Source of the DNA: Veillonella atypica KON
Lineage (GTDB): Bacteria > Bacillota > Negativicutes > Veillonellales > Veillonellaceae
Direction of reading: 5' to 3'
Length of the DNA: 64,000 bases
Assembly (NCBI RefSeq): GCF_002959915.1
Contig: NZ_PPDE01000008.1
Coordinates: forward strand, 620,001 to 684,000
The position numbers were made by a program, and so were the translations under genes. Of the stretch, positions 25,019 to 34,640 are shown one piece after another (the stretch's first letter is position 1; the number at the start of each line of letters is the position of its first letter). The notes beneath the pieces were generated by a model. That model worked only from the letters and a program-made list of their open reading frames with translations, ran no database searches and was not told the origin of the DNA.

Positions 25019-25325
25019 CATCTACGGGAATCCCGGATTAAAAAGGAAAAATCATTTGTGGACGGTACCTTTCCGTTACACTTCGACATCTATGTAAGCA
25101 AGAAATTTTCAGTATCTACGGGGCTCCGGGATTAGACAGACAAAGTTGTTTGGACAAGCCTTCTTTTTGTTACTATACGACAACTGAGCACCTGAGAGTT
25201 TTCAGTATTCACAGTGCCCTGGGCCCAAACAGGAGATAAGTCGTTTGAGAGGAACTGCATGTTCTACTCTATTCTACATTCCGTGAGCAAAAAATTTTCA
25301 GTATCTACGGTGCTCCGGGATTAGG
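24950..25325. repeat. Four tandem ~94-bp mosaic repeats between folE and the tRNA
   Basis: The element TTTTCAG(T/C)AT(C/T)(T/C)AC recurs with its CAG at 25016, 25110, 25203 and 25299 (steps 94, 93, 96). Units alternate between two types. 24954-25018 and 25141-25205 share about 65 bp (AAAGT, TTTGGACAA, CTTCTTTTTG, ACTATACGACAACTGAG). Three of the units are followed by TACGG-(G/T)-(A/G)-CTCCGGGATTA or a variant. No convincing reading frame or known RNA is seen. This accounts for most of the 24663-25338 gap. Confidence 0.8.
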
Positions 25326-25338
25326 CAGGATAACTGTC

Positions 25339-25902
25339 TTATGCGTTTTTGAGTGTTAGGAATCGGTTGATCATGTCGTCTTGTTCGAAGACGCCTTTTG
25401 TGGCGAGGGTGGTTGTTTTGCTGTTGGCGGATTTTACGCCGCGGGCGCTGACGCAGCTATGGGAGCTTGTGATGTGGACGATGACGTCGTCGGTGCCGGT
25501 GGCAATGGAGATGACTTCGGCAATGTCTTCACCGATTTTTTCTTGTAGTTGTAATCGTTTGCAACACATTTCTGCAATGCGTGGCATCTTGGACAAGCCG
25601 ATGACACGGCCACGAGGAATATAGCCGATGCTGATGTTCATATCATACATCAAGGCCATGTGATGTTCACAATGGGAAAAGCAGGTAATATCTTTTACAA
25701 TTACCATTTGGTTTGTATCGACGTCAAAGGTTTTACCAAACATATCCGCAATGTCTGCATTCGTATATTGGATGCCTTCAAACATTTCTTCCATCATTTG
25801 GGCCACCCGTTTTGGTGTTTCTACGAGGCCTTCGCGATCTGGATTTTCTCCCAATGCTTCCAGTAATTGATACACTAGAGATTCGATTCGTTTTGTGTCC
25901 AT
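25339..25902 (-). CDS. folE: GTP cyclohydrolase I
   Basis: FolE converts GTP to 7,8-dihydroneopterin triphosphate, first step for folate and for 7-deazaguanines. The 187 residues keep the zinc ligands: Cys in CFSHCEHH with its histidine and Cys in HSCVSARGV. The GRVIGLSKMPRIAEM segment is normal. Between them MALMYDMNISIGYIP and SARGVKSANSKTTT are diverged from the usual LLPFFGxAHVAYIP and TMRGVxxPxS. I start at ATG 25902, where AAAGGAG lies upstream. It ends the queD-queE-folE operon, so its product most likely feeds queuosine synthesis. Confidence 0.92.
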   Translation of the reverse strand: MDTKRIESLVYQLLEALGENPDREGLVETPKRVAQMMEEMFEGIQYTNADIADMFGKTFDVDTNQMVIVKDITCFSHCEHHMALMYDMNISIGYIPRGRVIGLSKMPRIAEMCCKRLQLQEKIGEDIAEVISIATGTDDVIVHITSSHSCVSARGVKSANSKTTTLATKGVFEQDDMINRFLTLKNA

Positions 25903-25903
25903 G

Positions 25904-26554
25904 TTATACTCCTTTCGCATCAGGGTCCCAAATAAATTTATGAATTTGTAGCTGGAATCTAACGTTCTGCCAATTGTGGGCTTTCATATACTCAATAATC
26001 GTAGCCCCTTCAATATTGCCCCATACAGGAGATACGAAAATCTGCGCTTCTGTAGGATATGTTTTTAGAATTTCATTCATACGGTCTAAATCTTGCATAG
26101 AACCAACTACAAATTTAATGATATCCGCAGGTGTAGCTACCTTGAATATATCTAAGTTCATAGCATCTTCTGCTAAGGATGACGGCGTCTTGTAGTCATA
26201 GGTAAACCATACATTATCTCTATGAAAGCTAGGTATGATTGTACCATTCGTTTCTATATTAAAATCATATCGCGCATTACGTCTTGTTAACTCATCAATA
26301 AGTTCAATAATGGCCGGTTCCTGTAAAAGCGGTTCTCCACCGGTAATGGTGATGCGATGATTTTCTAATTGTTCAATCACATCAGCTACAGCCTGAACAC
26401 TCATGCTTTCAAAAGTACTTTCAGGACCATAACTATACAATGTATCGCAATAAGAGCAGCGAATATTACAGTCATGGAGACGCAAAAAGGTCGTCAAAAA
26501 TCCTTGTCGTTTCCCTTCTCCATCAATGGAAGAAAATAGTTCAATCACGTTCAT
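25904..26554 (-). CDS. queE: 7-carboxy-7-deazaguanine synthase (radical SAM)
   Basis: QueE rearranges 6-carboxytetrahydropterin to 7-carboxy-7-deazaguanine, the second committed step of queuosine precursor synthesis. The N-terminus has the family pattern ELFSSIDGEGKRQGFLTT and the cluster motif CNIRCSYCDT (C-x3-C-x2-C). ITITGGEPLLQ is the SAM-binding GGE motif. The 216-residue length is normal. I favour the ATG at 26554 (MNVIELF), overlapping queD by 14 bases; another ATG at 26566 has AGAAGGAA directly against it. It stops one base before folE starts. Confidence 0.93.
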   Translation of the reverse strand: MNVIELFSSIDGEGKRQGFLTTFLRLHDCNIRCSYCDTLYSYGPESTFESMSVQAVADVIEQLENHRITITGGEPLLQEPAIIELIDELTRRNARYDFNIETNGTIIPSFHRDNVWFTYDYKTPSSLAEDAMNLDIFKVATPADIIKFVVGSMQDLDRMNEILKTYPTEAQIFVSPVWGNIEGATIIEYMKAHNWQNVRFQLQIHKFIWDPDAKGV

Positions 26555-26879
26555 AGATAGCAACATTTCCTTCTGACTCTTGAACCTCTACCTTAAAACA
26601 TTTTGGGCCTAATTCATCGGCAATCCATTTCGCCATATTTTCTGCAGTAGGATTAATATCCCCTAATACGTCATTAATATGTTTATGATCAAGACGGCCA
26701 TGAATCTTTTCTTTAATGATCGTAAAGTCAATCACCATGCCATTATGATCTAATTCTTCGCTACGCGCATGAACGGTTATAATCCAATTGTGCCCATGTA
26801 AATTCTGACATTTACTTGGATAATCTAATTGTAATTGATGAGATGCACTCACCTCTAAACGTTTGCTAACAGTATACAT
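26541..26879 (-). CDS. queD: 6-carboxytetrahydropterin synthase
   Basis: QueD turns dihydroneopterin triphosphate into 6-carboxytetrahydropterin. The 112 residues show the zinc histidines in SASHQL and LHGHNW, the catalytic Cys in KCQNLHGH, the DHKHIND motif and PTAENMA. It is the first gene of queD-queE-folE. An extended -10 (TGCTATAAT, near 26926-26934) lies upstream. No queC or preQ1 transporter is in the window, and I see no clear preQ1 riboswitch in 26880-26985. Confidence 0.94.
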   Translation of the reverse strand: MYTVSKRLEVSASHQLQLDYPSKCQNLHGHNWIITVHARSEELDHNGMVIDFTIIKEKIHGRLDHKHINDVLGDINPTAENMAKWIADELGPKCFKVEVQESEGNVAIYERD

Positions 26880-26925
26880 GTTATCCCCTATATATCTAAA
26901 AACTTAGTGTATTACATTACTTTTA

Positions 26926-26934
26926 TTATAGCAC
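26926..26934 (-). promoter_or_regulatory. Extended -10 promoter element of queD-queE-folE
   Basis: TGCTATAAT on the minus strand, about 47 bp before the queD ATG and just after the rpoD terminator. No good -35 is present, consistent with an extended -10 promoter. Confidence 0.5.
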
Positions 26935-26970
26935 AAAAGGGCTGCCATACATGTATATGTACAGCACCCC
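26935..26970 (-). terminator. Terminator after rpoD
   Basis: An imperfect hairpin GGGGTGCTGTACAT...ATGTATGGCAGCCC followed by TTTT on the minus strand, 18 bp beyond the rpoD stop. Confidence 0.7.
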
Positions 26971-26987
26971 TAATGGTTAAGACATTC

Positions 26988-28154
26988 TTATAAGAAATCT
27001 TTAATTTTATCGCGCTTACCACGATTACGTAATTTTGTTAACGCCTTACCTTCGATTTGACGAATACGTTCACGAGTTACGTTAAAGTGTTGGCCTACTT
27101 CTTCAAGAGTACGTGGTTTGCCATCTTTCAAGCCAAAACGTAAAATCAATACTTGTTGTTCACGGTCTGTTAAGCATGTGAAAACGTCTTCGATTTGTTC
27201 TTGCAACAAGATGTAGCTAGCCGCATCATCTGGTGCCACCGCATCTTGGTCTTCGATGAAATCGCCCAAATGGGAGTCTTCTTCTTCACCAATTGGTGTT
27301 TCCAAAGATACTGGCTCTTGTGCAATTTTTTGAATTTCACGAACACGTTCCGCAGTGATACCCATACCTTCTGCAATTTCTTCTGGCGTTGGTTCTCTGC
27401 CTTTATCTTGCAATAATTGTCGGGAAATACGAATCAATTTATTGATAGTTTCAACCATGTGAACTGGAATACGTATTGTTCTCGCTTGGTCTGCAATAGC
27501 CCGCGTAATCGCTTGACGAATCCACCATGTTGCATAGGTGGAAAATTTATAACCTTTTGTATAGTCGAATTTATCGACCGCTTTGATAAGGCCCAAGTTA
27601 CCTTCTTGAATCAAATCCAAGAATAACATGCCTCTGCCAACATAACGTTTAGCAATACTTACAACAAGGCGCAAGTTAGCATCTACCAATTTCTTCTTAG
27701 CCTTTTTGCTAAGTTGAATTTCTTTATATGTAGCATCTTCCTCTGCCCCTGCTTCAATTTGTTTTGCTAATACGATTTCTTCGTCAGCTGAAAGCAATGG
27801 AACACGACCAATTTCTTTCAAATACATACGAACTGGATCGTCGATATTAACACTAGCATCTACGCTTAGGTCAATGGAAATATTTTTTTCAGACGCAGCA
27901 TCACGGTCATTATCGACATCATCATCAGGTTCAATGGCATCGTCTTTATCATCGTCCTCAACATCTGGAACAACTTCGATATTTAGTTTATTGAAAGTAA
28001 CATAAATATCATCTAATTGTTCTGCTGTTAACTCACTTTGCTCATGAAGAGCATCTGAAATTTCTGATTGTGTCAACACACCGCTTTTACGGCCTTTTTC
28101 AAGAAGTTGTGCTACAATCTCCTCTGTTTGACTTTTTTGTACTTTCTTAGCCAC
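26988..28154 (-). CDS. rpoD: RNA polymerase primary sigma factor
   Basis: The housekeeping sigma factor, 388 residues. After a short region 1.1 there is an Asp/Glu-rich linker (about 62-90). Region 1.2 begins [16 protein letters not shown]. Region 2 has [14 protein letters not shown] and [14 protein letters not shown], which melt and read the -10. Region 4 reads [15 protein letters not shown] then [13 protein letters not shown], which reads the -35. It follows dnaG by 21 bp, the standard dnaG-rpoD pair. The consensus-like promoters in this window fit this factor. Confidence 0.97.
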   Translation of the reverse strand: MAKKVQKSQTEEIVAQLLEKGRKSGVLTQSEISDALHEQSELTAEQLDDIYVTFNKLNIEVVPDVEDDDKDDAIEPDDDVDNDRDAASEKNISIDLSVDASVNIDDPVRMYLKEIGRVPLLSADEEIVLAKQIEAGAEEDATYKEIQLSKKAKKKLVDANLRLVVSIAKRYVGRGMLFLDLIQEGNLGLIKAVDKFDYTKGYKFSTYATWWIRQAITRAIADQARTIRIPVHMVETINKLIRISRQLLQDKGREPTPEEIAEGMGITAERVREIQKIAQEPVSLETPIGEEEDSHLGDFIEDQDAVAPDDAASYILLQEQIEDVFTCLTDREQQVLILRFGLKDGKPRTLEEVGQHFNVTRERIRQIEGKALTKLRNRGKRDKIKDFL

Positions 28155-28175
28155 AGCGCTCTCCTTTATTACTTA

Positions 28176-29933
28176 CTATTTAGACCATTCTCTAATTAGA
28201 TTTTGTATTTCCTGACATTTATGTAATTCGCTAATAAATGCCGAATCTCCTGCACGTTTTAATTGATCGGCCAAAATTGAGTGCATTTTATATTGTTCCC
28301 GTAAGGAATGTAGCCGTATTTTACGGATAAGTACAGGTACAGCCTCATTTGCCTCAATTATCATAAGCCGTGAAAAAATTTCATATTCTTGAGGCGTCAA
28401 TACGTCCTCCACGGATTCCGGCTGATATTGACCTGTTTGAGTAAATAAGGTGTATATCTTTTCTATTATACCCCGATATTGAATATTTTGAAAGTCCTCA
28501 AGCGGTAAATATTGTACTACCTCTTGTAAAGCCTTTGAATCTGTAATGACATGAGCCATCAATAACTCTTCATCACCACTGACAATCTTCTTAGGCTGTG
28601 TAATCTTTTCATCGACTAATTCAATATTCCCCTTTTGGGTATAATTTCTAAAATAGCGGAATATAGTACTGTTATCTAGCCATAATGGCAATGCTAAGGC
28701 CTTTAATGCATCGTCTCGAATCGTTTGACTATGAATATTCGCAATATAAGGGAATATATCTTGCATAACCGCCTGTTTGCCTTCTGCGTCATTCGTATCA
28801 TGCTTAATAAGAGATTCACTTAATAAATAATCGAGCGGCTTAACAGCCTTTTCTACTAATTCCTTAAAAGCTTTGCCGCCGTGATTTCGCACATAGTCAT
28901 CAGGATCCTTGCCATCAGGCATAGCCAACACGCGAACCTTAAAATCCGTATTCTGTAGTAATTCAATAGCGCGTGTAACAGCCTGGCGGCCAGCGCCATC
29001 CATATCGTAAGCCAATATAATCTCATCTGCTTGGCGCATCAAGATGTGACCATGATCCTTTGTATATGCCGTCCCCAACGAAGCAACTACGTTGGTTACA
29101 CCCTTATTATGAGCAGAAATAACATCCATATAGCCTTCTACTAATATGGCTTGTTTTTCTTCGCGTATCGATTTATAAGCCTTATCAAAAGCAAATAGAA
29201 TTTTACCCTTTTCAAAGATTTGGCATTCAGGAGAGTTCAAATACTTCGGCGTGCTATCATCCATAACACGGCCCCCAAAGCCGACAACACGGCCTTTACC
29301 GTCCATGATTGGAAACATAACTCGATTACGGAAAAAATCATAGGCCTGACCTTTATCATTCTTGCGAATTAAATTAAGTTCAAGCAAAATAGATTCTTCA
29401 ATGCCCCGTTCTCTAAAAGCCTTATACAATCTATCCCAACCATCAGGGGCAAATCCAAGTCTAAACTTTTCTATGGTTTCATCTGTGAGTCCCCGCTTTT
29501 TTAAGTACTCTAATCCGGCCTTACCATATGATGTTTTAAGCAAGCAATTATGAAAGAAATTAGCCGCCAAATCACAGGCCTCATATAATTTCTTTCGCCG
29601 TTCCTCTCTAGCTCGCACCTGTGGTGAAAGCTTTGCTTCTGGCAATGGTATATTAGCTCGATTAGCAAGCCGTTCCAAGGCCTCAACAAAGGTGATGCCT
29701 TCTAGTTCCATCAAAAACTTGATGGCATTTCCCGATGCATGGCAGCCAAAACAATAATAAAACCCCTTATCAGGAGCCACACTAAAGGATGGCGTCTTCT
29801 CATTGTGAAATGGACAACAACCCCAATAATTCTTACCTTTTTTCTTTAATGTAACGTGTTCTGATACAACGGATACGATATCATTGGCATCTTTAATTTG
29901 TTCAATTAATTCATTTTCAAAATATCGACTCAC
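28176..29933 (-). CDS. dnaG: DNA primase
   Basis: DnaG makes RNA primers at the fork. The 585 residues contain the N-terminal zinc finger (CPFHNEKTPSF ... FYYCFGCHASG), the TOPRIM polymerase core (ILVEGYMDVISAH and ILAYDMDGAGRQA, about 250-330) and a C-terminal helicase-binding domain that is weakly conserved. The start is a GTG (29933-29931) with AAAAGGAGG upstream. The gene is cotranscribed with rpoD. Confidence 0.96.
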   Translation of the reverse strand: MSRYFENELIEQIKDANDIVSVVSEHVTLKKKGKNYWGCCPFHNEKTPSFSVAPDKGFYYCFGCHASGNAIKFLMELEGITFVEALERLANRANIPLPEAKLSPQVRAREERRKKLYEACDLAANFFHNCLLKTSYGKAGLEYLKKRGLTDETIEKFRLGFAPDGWDRLYKAFRERGIEESILLELNLIRKNDKGQAYDFFRNRVMFPIMDGKGRVVGFGGRVMDDSTPKYLNSPECQIFEKGKILFAFDKAYKSIREEKQAILVEGYMDVISAHNKGVTNVVASLGTAYTKDHGHILMRQADEIILAYDMDGAGRQAVTRAIELLQNTDFKVRVLAMPDGKDPDDYVRNHGGKAFKELVEKAVKPLDYLLSESLIKHDTNDAEGKQAVMQDIFPYIANIHSQTIRDDALKALALPLWLDNSTIFRYFRNYTQKGNIELVDEKITQPKKIVSGDEELLMAHVITDSKALQEVVQYLPLEDFQNIQYRGIIEKIYTLFTQTGQYQPESVEDVLTPQEYEIFSRLMIIEANEAVPVLIRKIRLHSLREQYKMHSILADQLKRAGDSAFISELHKCQEIQNLIREWSK

Positions 29934-30050
29934 CAGAACACCTCCTTTTAGCTTTTATATTTTATCGACTATACAATCATAGAAAAAAGGGTCTATAATT
30001 CTATATTCGATAAAACTTTCAAAAATCCTCTAATATAATAGCCTACAATT

Positions 30051-30085
30051 AAAAAGGATAGGCTGCAATATAATATTGCAGCCTA
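30051..30085 (-). terminator. Terminator after rny
   Basis: A perfect 12-bp stem (TAGGCTGCAATA, loop of three, complement) followed by CCTTTTT on the minus strand. Confidence 0.92.
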
Positions 30086-30103
30086 CAATTTTTGGTATAA
30101 TGC

Positions 30104-31642
30104 TTATTTAGCAAAATCAACAACGCGTGTTTCACGAATAACAACTACCTTGATTTGACCAGGATATTCTAATTCGGATTCAATGCGTTTTACAATATTC
30201 CGAACAAGTAATGTAGATTCAGCTTCATCAATCTTATCCGGTTTTACTACAACGCGAATTTCTCGACCGGCTTGAATAGCAAAGCACTTTTCAACGCCTT
30301 CGAAAGATTCAGCGATTTCTTCCAATTTAGATAATCGTTTTAAGTAATTTTCTAAGGTTTCTCTACGAGCACCTGGACGGGCTGCAGAGATAGCATCTGC
30401 TGCTGCTACGAGAACAGCCTCTACGGATTGGAATTCTTCATCACCATGATGAGCTCCAATACAGTTGATTACTGCTGCGCTTTCACGATACTTACGGGCT
30501 ACATCAACACCGATTTCCACATGGGAACCTTCAATTTCACGATCTAGAGCTTTACCGATATCATGAATTAAACCACCTCGTTTAGCCAATGTCACATCAC
30601 AGCCAAGTTCTGCGGCCATAAGACCTGCTAAATGAGATACTTCGATAGAATGTTTTAACACATTTTGACCGTAACTAGTACGATACTTCAAACGCCCTAA
30701 AATTTTAATAATTTCAGGATGTAAGCCATGAACATCTGCCTCAAAGGTTGCTTGTTCACCGGCTTCTTTAATTGTTTGGTCCACTTCTTTACGAGCTTTT
30801 GCCACCATCTCTTCAATACGAGCTGGATGAATTCGACCATCGACAATCAATTTTTCCAATGCAATTCGCGCTACTTCACGACGAATTGGATCAAAGCCTG
30901 ATAGAATAACAGCTTCTGGTGTATCATCGATAATTAAATCAATGCCAGTTAATGTTTCTAGAGCACGAATATTACGACCTTCACGACCAATAATACGTCC
31001 CTTCATTTCATCATTTGGCAATGCGACAACAGAAACAGTTGTTTCTGCGACATGGTCAGCTGCACAACGTTGAATAGCGCCGGAAATAATTTCCTTAGCC
31101 TTTTTCTCAGCTTCGTCTTTAGCTTGCTGTTCCATTTCTTTTACCATGATAGCTGTTTCATGACGGATTTCTTGTTCTACATTGGTTAACAAGATGTTCC
31201 GCGCTTCATCAAAGGTCATGCCAGAAATACGTTCTAATTCTGCCATTTGCTTTTCATACAAAGCATCAATTTTTTCTTTGCTTTGAACTAAGTCAGCTTC
31301 TTTACGATGTAAAGCTTCCTCTTTGTGCTCAATATTGTCTAATTTTTTATCCAAAGATTCTTCTTTTTGAAGAATACGGCGTTCCATACGTTGTAATTCA
31401 GAACGACGCTCTTTATTTTCTCGTTCTACATCAGAACGGAGCTTATGAATTTCTTCTTTCGCCTCTAATAAAGCTTCTTTCTTTTTAGACTCGGCCATGC
31501 GCTCACCATTTGCGACAATGCGCTCAGCCTCTTGCTCAGCTTGATTCAGTTTTCCTTCAGCGATATTTTTTCGTAAAAAATAGCCTACACCTAGTCCAAT
31601 TAGCACCATTACTACTGCAATTAGACTATACTCTAAAATCAG
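30104..31642 (-). CDS. rny: Ribonuclease Y
   Basis: RNase Y is the membrane-bound endonuclease that starts mRNA decay in Firmicutes. The protein (about 512 residues) has an N-terminal membrane helix ([17 protein letters not shown]), a long charged coiled coil (about 25-200), a KH domain ([15 protein letters not shown]) and an HD domain (catalytic HD in [12 protein letters not shown]; also AHHGDEE). The start is uncertain. The longest frame begins at GTG 31663, but the only good Shine-Dalgarno, AGGAGGTGA, lies inside it. That points to CTG 31642 or ATT 31639; I use CTG. It follows recX by about 110 bp. Confidence 0.92.
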   Translation of the reverse strand: MILEYSLIAVVMVLIGLGVGYFLRKNIAEGKLNQAEQEAERIVANGERMAESKKKEALLEAKEEIHKLRSDVERENKERRSELQRMERRILQKEESLDKKLDNIEHKEEALHRKEADLVQSKEKIDALYEKQMAELERISGMTFDEARNILLTNVEQEIRHETAIMVKEMEQQAKDEAEKKAKEIISGAIQRCAADHVAETTVSVVALPNDEMKGRIIGREGRNIRALETLTGIDLIIDDTPEAVILSGFDPIRREVARIALEKLIVDGRIHPARIEEMVAKARKEVDQTIKEAGEQATFEADVHGLHPEIIKILGRLKYRTSYGQNVLKHSIEVSHLAGLMAAELGCDVTLAKRGGLIHDIGKALDREIEGSHVEIGVDVARKYRESAAVINCIGAHHGDEEFQSVEAVLVAAADAISAARPGARRETLENYLKRLSKLEEIAESFEGVEKCFAIQAGREIRVVVKPDKIDEAESTLLVRNIVKRIESELEYPGQIKVVVIRETRVVDFAK

Positions 31643-31775
31643 TCTCACCTCCTGTATCTTCACATACGGGCACTACGCCCCTTGTTTCCTGATTTTTAAC
31701 ATATTAAATTAATAACCTATAATACATTATATGTTTACAAGGCTATTTTAATTTTATGCTTGAAAGCCCTTTCTG

Positions 31776-32228
31776 TCAAGATTGATAGGCCTCGCAAACC
31801 TTAGTAATAGTGCTCATAGAAAATCCCCTGTTTTTTAGGAAATTCATTATTTTTATACGCGGAATATCGCTTATAGATTCACCATATTTTTTATCTACGA
31901 TTCGAAAAGCGGCTCCCAGTTCATCATAATTTTCAATATCACGAGGCACATCAAGGCCTCTCTGTTTCATTTTTTGCTTTATAAGATATGCACCATATTT
32001 CTGCTCTCTCATCAAATAGGATACAACCTGTTTCGCTAAACGCTCATCATTAATGTAATCATAGTAAATTAATCGCTCTTCTACGTAATCGATGAGATCC
32101 GATGAAATCTGTTTTCGTTTCATCTTTTGGCGCAGCTCATAAGAGCTTAAAAAGCGCTGTGCAAGAAATCGATAGGCTTGATCCAACGCAGCCTGCTTTT
32201 CCTCTTCTGTAAACATATCGTCTATCAT
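31776..32228 (-). CDS. recX: RecX, RecA regulator
   Basis: A 150-residue all-helical protein that modulates RecA filaments. It has the three-helix repeat pattern of RecX: FLAQRFLSSYELRQKMKRK, then YYDYINDERLAKQVVSYL (the family's DDxxFA-like segment), then GAYLIKQKMKQRG. It follows recA after 55 bp containing a terminator-like hairpin, so it is expressed by read-through or a weak promoter of its own. Confidence 0.88.
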   Translation of the reverse strand: MIDDMFTEEEKQAALDQAYRFLAQRFLSSYELRQKMKRKQISSDLIDYVEERLIYYDYINDERLAKQVVSYLMREQKYGAYLIKQKMKQRGLDVPRDIENYDELGAAFRIVDKKYGESISDIPRIKIMNFLKNRGFSMSTITKVCEAYQS

Positions 32229-32241
32229 AATAACCTCAATG

Positions 32242-32269
32242 AAAAAGGGCTACACAGTAGCCCTTTTTT
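32242..32269 (-). terminator. Terminator between recA and recX
   Basis: GGGCTAC-ACA-GTAGCCC with five A on one side and seven T on the other. It ends most recA transcripts and probably limits recX, whose start lies 14 bp beyond. Confidence 0.85.
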
Positions 32270-32283
32270 ATATGCTATATCGA

Positions 32284-33327
32284 TTAATCTTCTTCTGGTG
32301 TAGCATCTTCGCCAACAACATCGAATGTTTCTGGTTCAGCTGCCAATGTATCACGAATGATACGATCGATTTCTTCAGCTACTTGAGGATTGTCGAAGAG
32401 GTATTGTTTTGCCGCTTCTTTACCTTGTCCCATCCGTTCCCCATTATAGGAATACCACGCGCCAGATTTTTTGATAATTTCCATATTAGTACCGATATCG
32501 ATAAGAGTACCTTCTCTGGAAATTCCTTGACCATACATCAAATCAAATTCAGCAGTTTTAAATGGAGGTGCCACCTTGTTCTTAACAACCTTAACCTTTG
32601 TACGGGCCCCTACATTTTCATTATTCGCCTTAATCAATTCGCCCTTACGCACATCAAGACGTACAGAAGAATAGAATTTTAAGGCACGACCACCGGTCGT
32701 TGTTTCAGGATTACCAAACATTACGCCTACCTTTTCACGCAATTGGTTGATAAAGATAACAACGGTTTTTGTCTTATTAATAGTACCTGTTAATTTACGC
32801 AATGCTTTACTCATCAAACGGGCATGGAGACCTACATGAGCATCACCCATTTCCCCTTCAATTTCTGCTTTAGGTACCAATGCAGCAACAGAGTCAACTA
32901 CAACGATATCTACAGCACCACTACGTACAAGCGCCTCTGTAATTTCTAAGGCTTGTTCACCATTGTCTGGTTGGGAAATTAACAAGTTATTAATATCTAC
33001 GCCAAGATTACGTGCATAGATTGGGTCCATTGCATGTTCCGCATCAATAAATGCAGCGACGCCACCTTGTTTTTGTGCTTCAGCTACAGCGTGAAGAGCA
33101 ACAGTTGTTTTACCAGATGATTCTGGACCATAAATTTCAATGACACGACCACGAGGGAAGCCACCTACACCTACAGCGAGGTCAATGGCAAGAGAACCAG
33201 AGGAAATAACCTCAACATTCATACGATCTGCCGCTTCACCTAGGCGCATGATAGCACCTTTACCAAAGTCTTTTTCTATTTGTTTTAATGCGTTATCCAA
33301 CGCTGCTTGTCTACCATCAACAGCCAT
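32284..33327 (-). CDS. recA: Recombinase RecA
   Basis: RecA of 347 residues, promoting strand exchange and SOS signalling. Visible parts: Walker [10 protein letters not shown] (about 66-74), Walker B region [20 protein letters not shown]-binding loop L2 [21 protein letters not shown] (quoted in part) and an acidic C-terminal tail. The ATG overlaps the cinA stop by one base, giving the common cinA-recA operon. I see no GAAC-N4-GTTC SOS box just before cinA or recA. Confidence 0.98.
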   Translation of the reverse strand: MAVDGRQAALDNALKQIEKDFGKGAIMRLGEAADRMNVEVISSGSLAIDLAVGVGGFPRGRVIEIYGPESSGKTTVALHAVAEAQKQGGVAAFIDAEHAMDPIYARNLGVDINNLLISQPDNGEQALEITEALVRSGAVDIVVVDSVAALVPKAEIEGEMGDAHVGLHARLMSKALRKLTGTINKTKTVVIFINQLREKVGVMFGNPETTTGGRALKFYSSVRLDVRKGELIKANNENVGARTKVKVVKNKVAPPFKTAEFDLMYGQGISREGTLIDIGTNMEIIKKSGAWYSYNGERMGQGKEAAKQYLFDNPQVAEEIDRIIRDTLAAEPETFDVVGEDATPEED

Positions 33328-34577
33328 TATTTATCCCCTTTTTCTTGAATGTACAAATTCATGTAATATAATGCTAATTCAGCCGCACTTTGGCGGATAT
33401 CTTCTCGATTTCCAATAAGATTAGCTTTGTGAGCAACGGTTCCATATGGTCCAGTTACGCCAAACCAAACGAGGCCCACTGGTTTATCCGGTGTGCCACC
33501 ACCAGGGCCTGCTATCCCCGTTGTAGACACCGCATATGTCGTATTACATACGCGTTTTGCACCTTCAGCCATCGCTTTAGCTACTTGTTCGCTCACGGCG
33601 CCATATGTATCGAGTAAATCTTGTGGCACACCTAAGACCCGATGTTTTACATCATTGCTATAGGATATAATGCCACCCATATAGTAATCACTACTACCAC
33701 TTACGTTTGTCAATAGTTTACCAACTAAACCAGATGTACAAGACTCTGCCGTAGCAATGGTCGCAGACGATTCTTTTAACGTATTACCGAGTGTTTCCTC
33801 CATAGAAATATCTAGCTTACGGCCAATCAAAGAACCTAAACGACGACGAATGATTTCATCCCAAGGATTTAACAATCTATGTGCTTCATCGAGAGATGAA
33901 GCCTTTGCAGTAATGCGTAATTCAATATAGCCTTTTTTTATTAACAAAGCTATGGTTGGATTTGATTGTTGCTTAATCAAATCCATAACGCGTTCTTCTA
34001 AATCGATTTCACGAATATCATAAACGCCATAACGATAAGACGTTACAACACCTTGTGAACCAAAACGCTTATGAAGATAAGGCACTACACTTTGTGTAAA
34101 CATCCCCTTCATTTCACCTGGAGGTCCTGGTAATAGTATATAGGTTACATCTCCATCTACGGTTACTACGCCTGGTGCAACACCGACAGGATTAGCTAAA
34201 ACAGTAGAGCCATCAGGCAACATAGCCTCTCTACGACTCGCATCAGGCATTTCACGACCTACTCGTTTGAAAAACTGTCGCACCTCAGCCATAGCATCAT
34301 CATTATATACGATACCGCGATTTAAGGACGATGCCAAAACTTGCCGTGTTATATCACCCTGAGTTGGACCTAACCCACCTGTACTAATCACGAGATCAGC
34401 ACGTTGTGCCGCTTTTTTAAACACTTCAGACATACGGCCTGGATTGTCTCCCACCACAGACTGATACGCTATGGTATAACCTAATTTATTAAGTTCCTGA
34501 GCTAACCAAGAGACATTGGTATTCACCGTATCCCCTAACAATAATTCAGAACCTGTAGAAATTAATTCTACAATCAT
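33327..34577 (-). CDS. cinA: CinA, competence/damage-inducible protein with NMN amidohydrolase domain
   Basis: A 416-residue two-domain protein. Residues 1-170 are the molybdopterin-binding-like (COG1058) pyrophosphatase domain: [18 protein letters not shown], then [12 protein letters not shown]. Residues about 255-410 are the PncC domain that deamidates nicotinamide mononucleotide: [15 protein letters not shown], then [18 protein letters not shown]. It is directly upstream of recA, as in many Firmicutes where both respond to competence. The start has GGAGG a few bases upstream. Confidence 0.95.
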   Translation of the reverse strand: MIVELISTGSELLLGDTVNTNVSWLAQELNKLGYTIAYQSVVGDNPGRMSEVFKKAAQRADLVISTGGLGPTQGDITRQVLASSLNRGIVYNDDAMAEVRQFFKRVGREMPDASRREAMLPDGSTVLANPVGVAPGVVTVDGDVTYILLPGPPGEMKGMFTQSVVPYLHKRFGSQGVVTSYRYGVYDIREIDLEERVMDLIKQQSNPTIALLIKKGYIELRITAKASSLDEAHRLLNPWDEIIRRRLGSLIGRKLDISMEETLGNTLKESSATIATAESCTSGLVGKLLTNVSGSSDYYMGGIISYSNDVKHRVLGVPQDLLDTYGAVSEQVAKAMAEGAKRVCNTTYAVSTTGIAGPGGGTPDKPVGLVWFGVTGPYGTVAHKANLIGNREDIRQSAAELALYYMNLYIQEKGDK

Positions 34578-34640
34578 CGTAAATACCTCCCATCACTTCA
34601 GATGTGTTAATAGTGGTATTACCTAATACACCAATCAATA

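Noticed and set aside
26880-26985. preQ1 riboswitch before queD
   Set aside because: I could not find the short pseudoknot pattern; the region is explained by the rpoD terminator and a promoter.
34578-34640. SOS box before cinA-recA
   Set aside because: No GAAC-N4-GTTC or near match is present.
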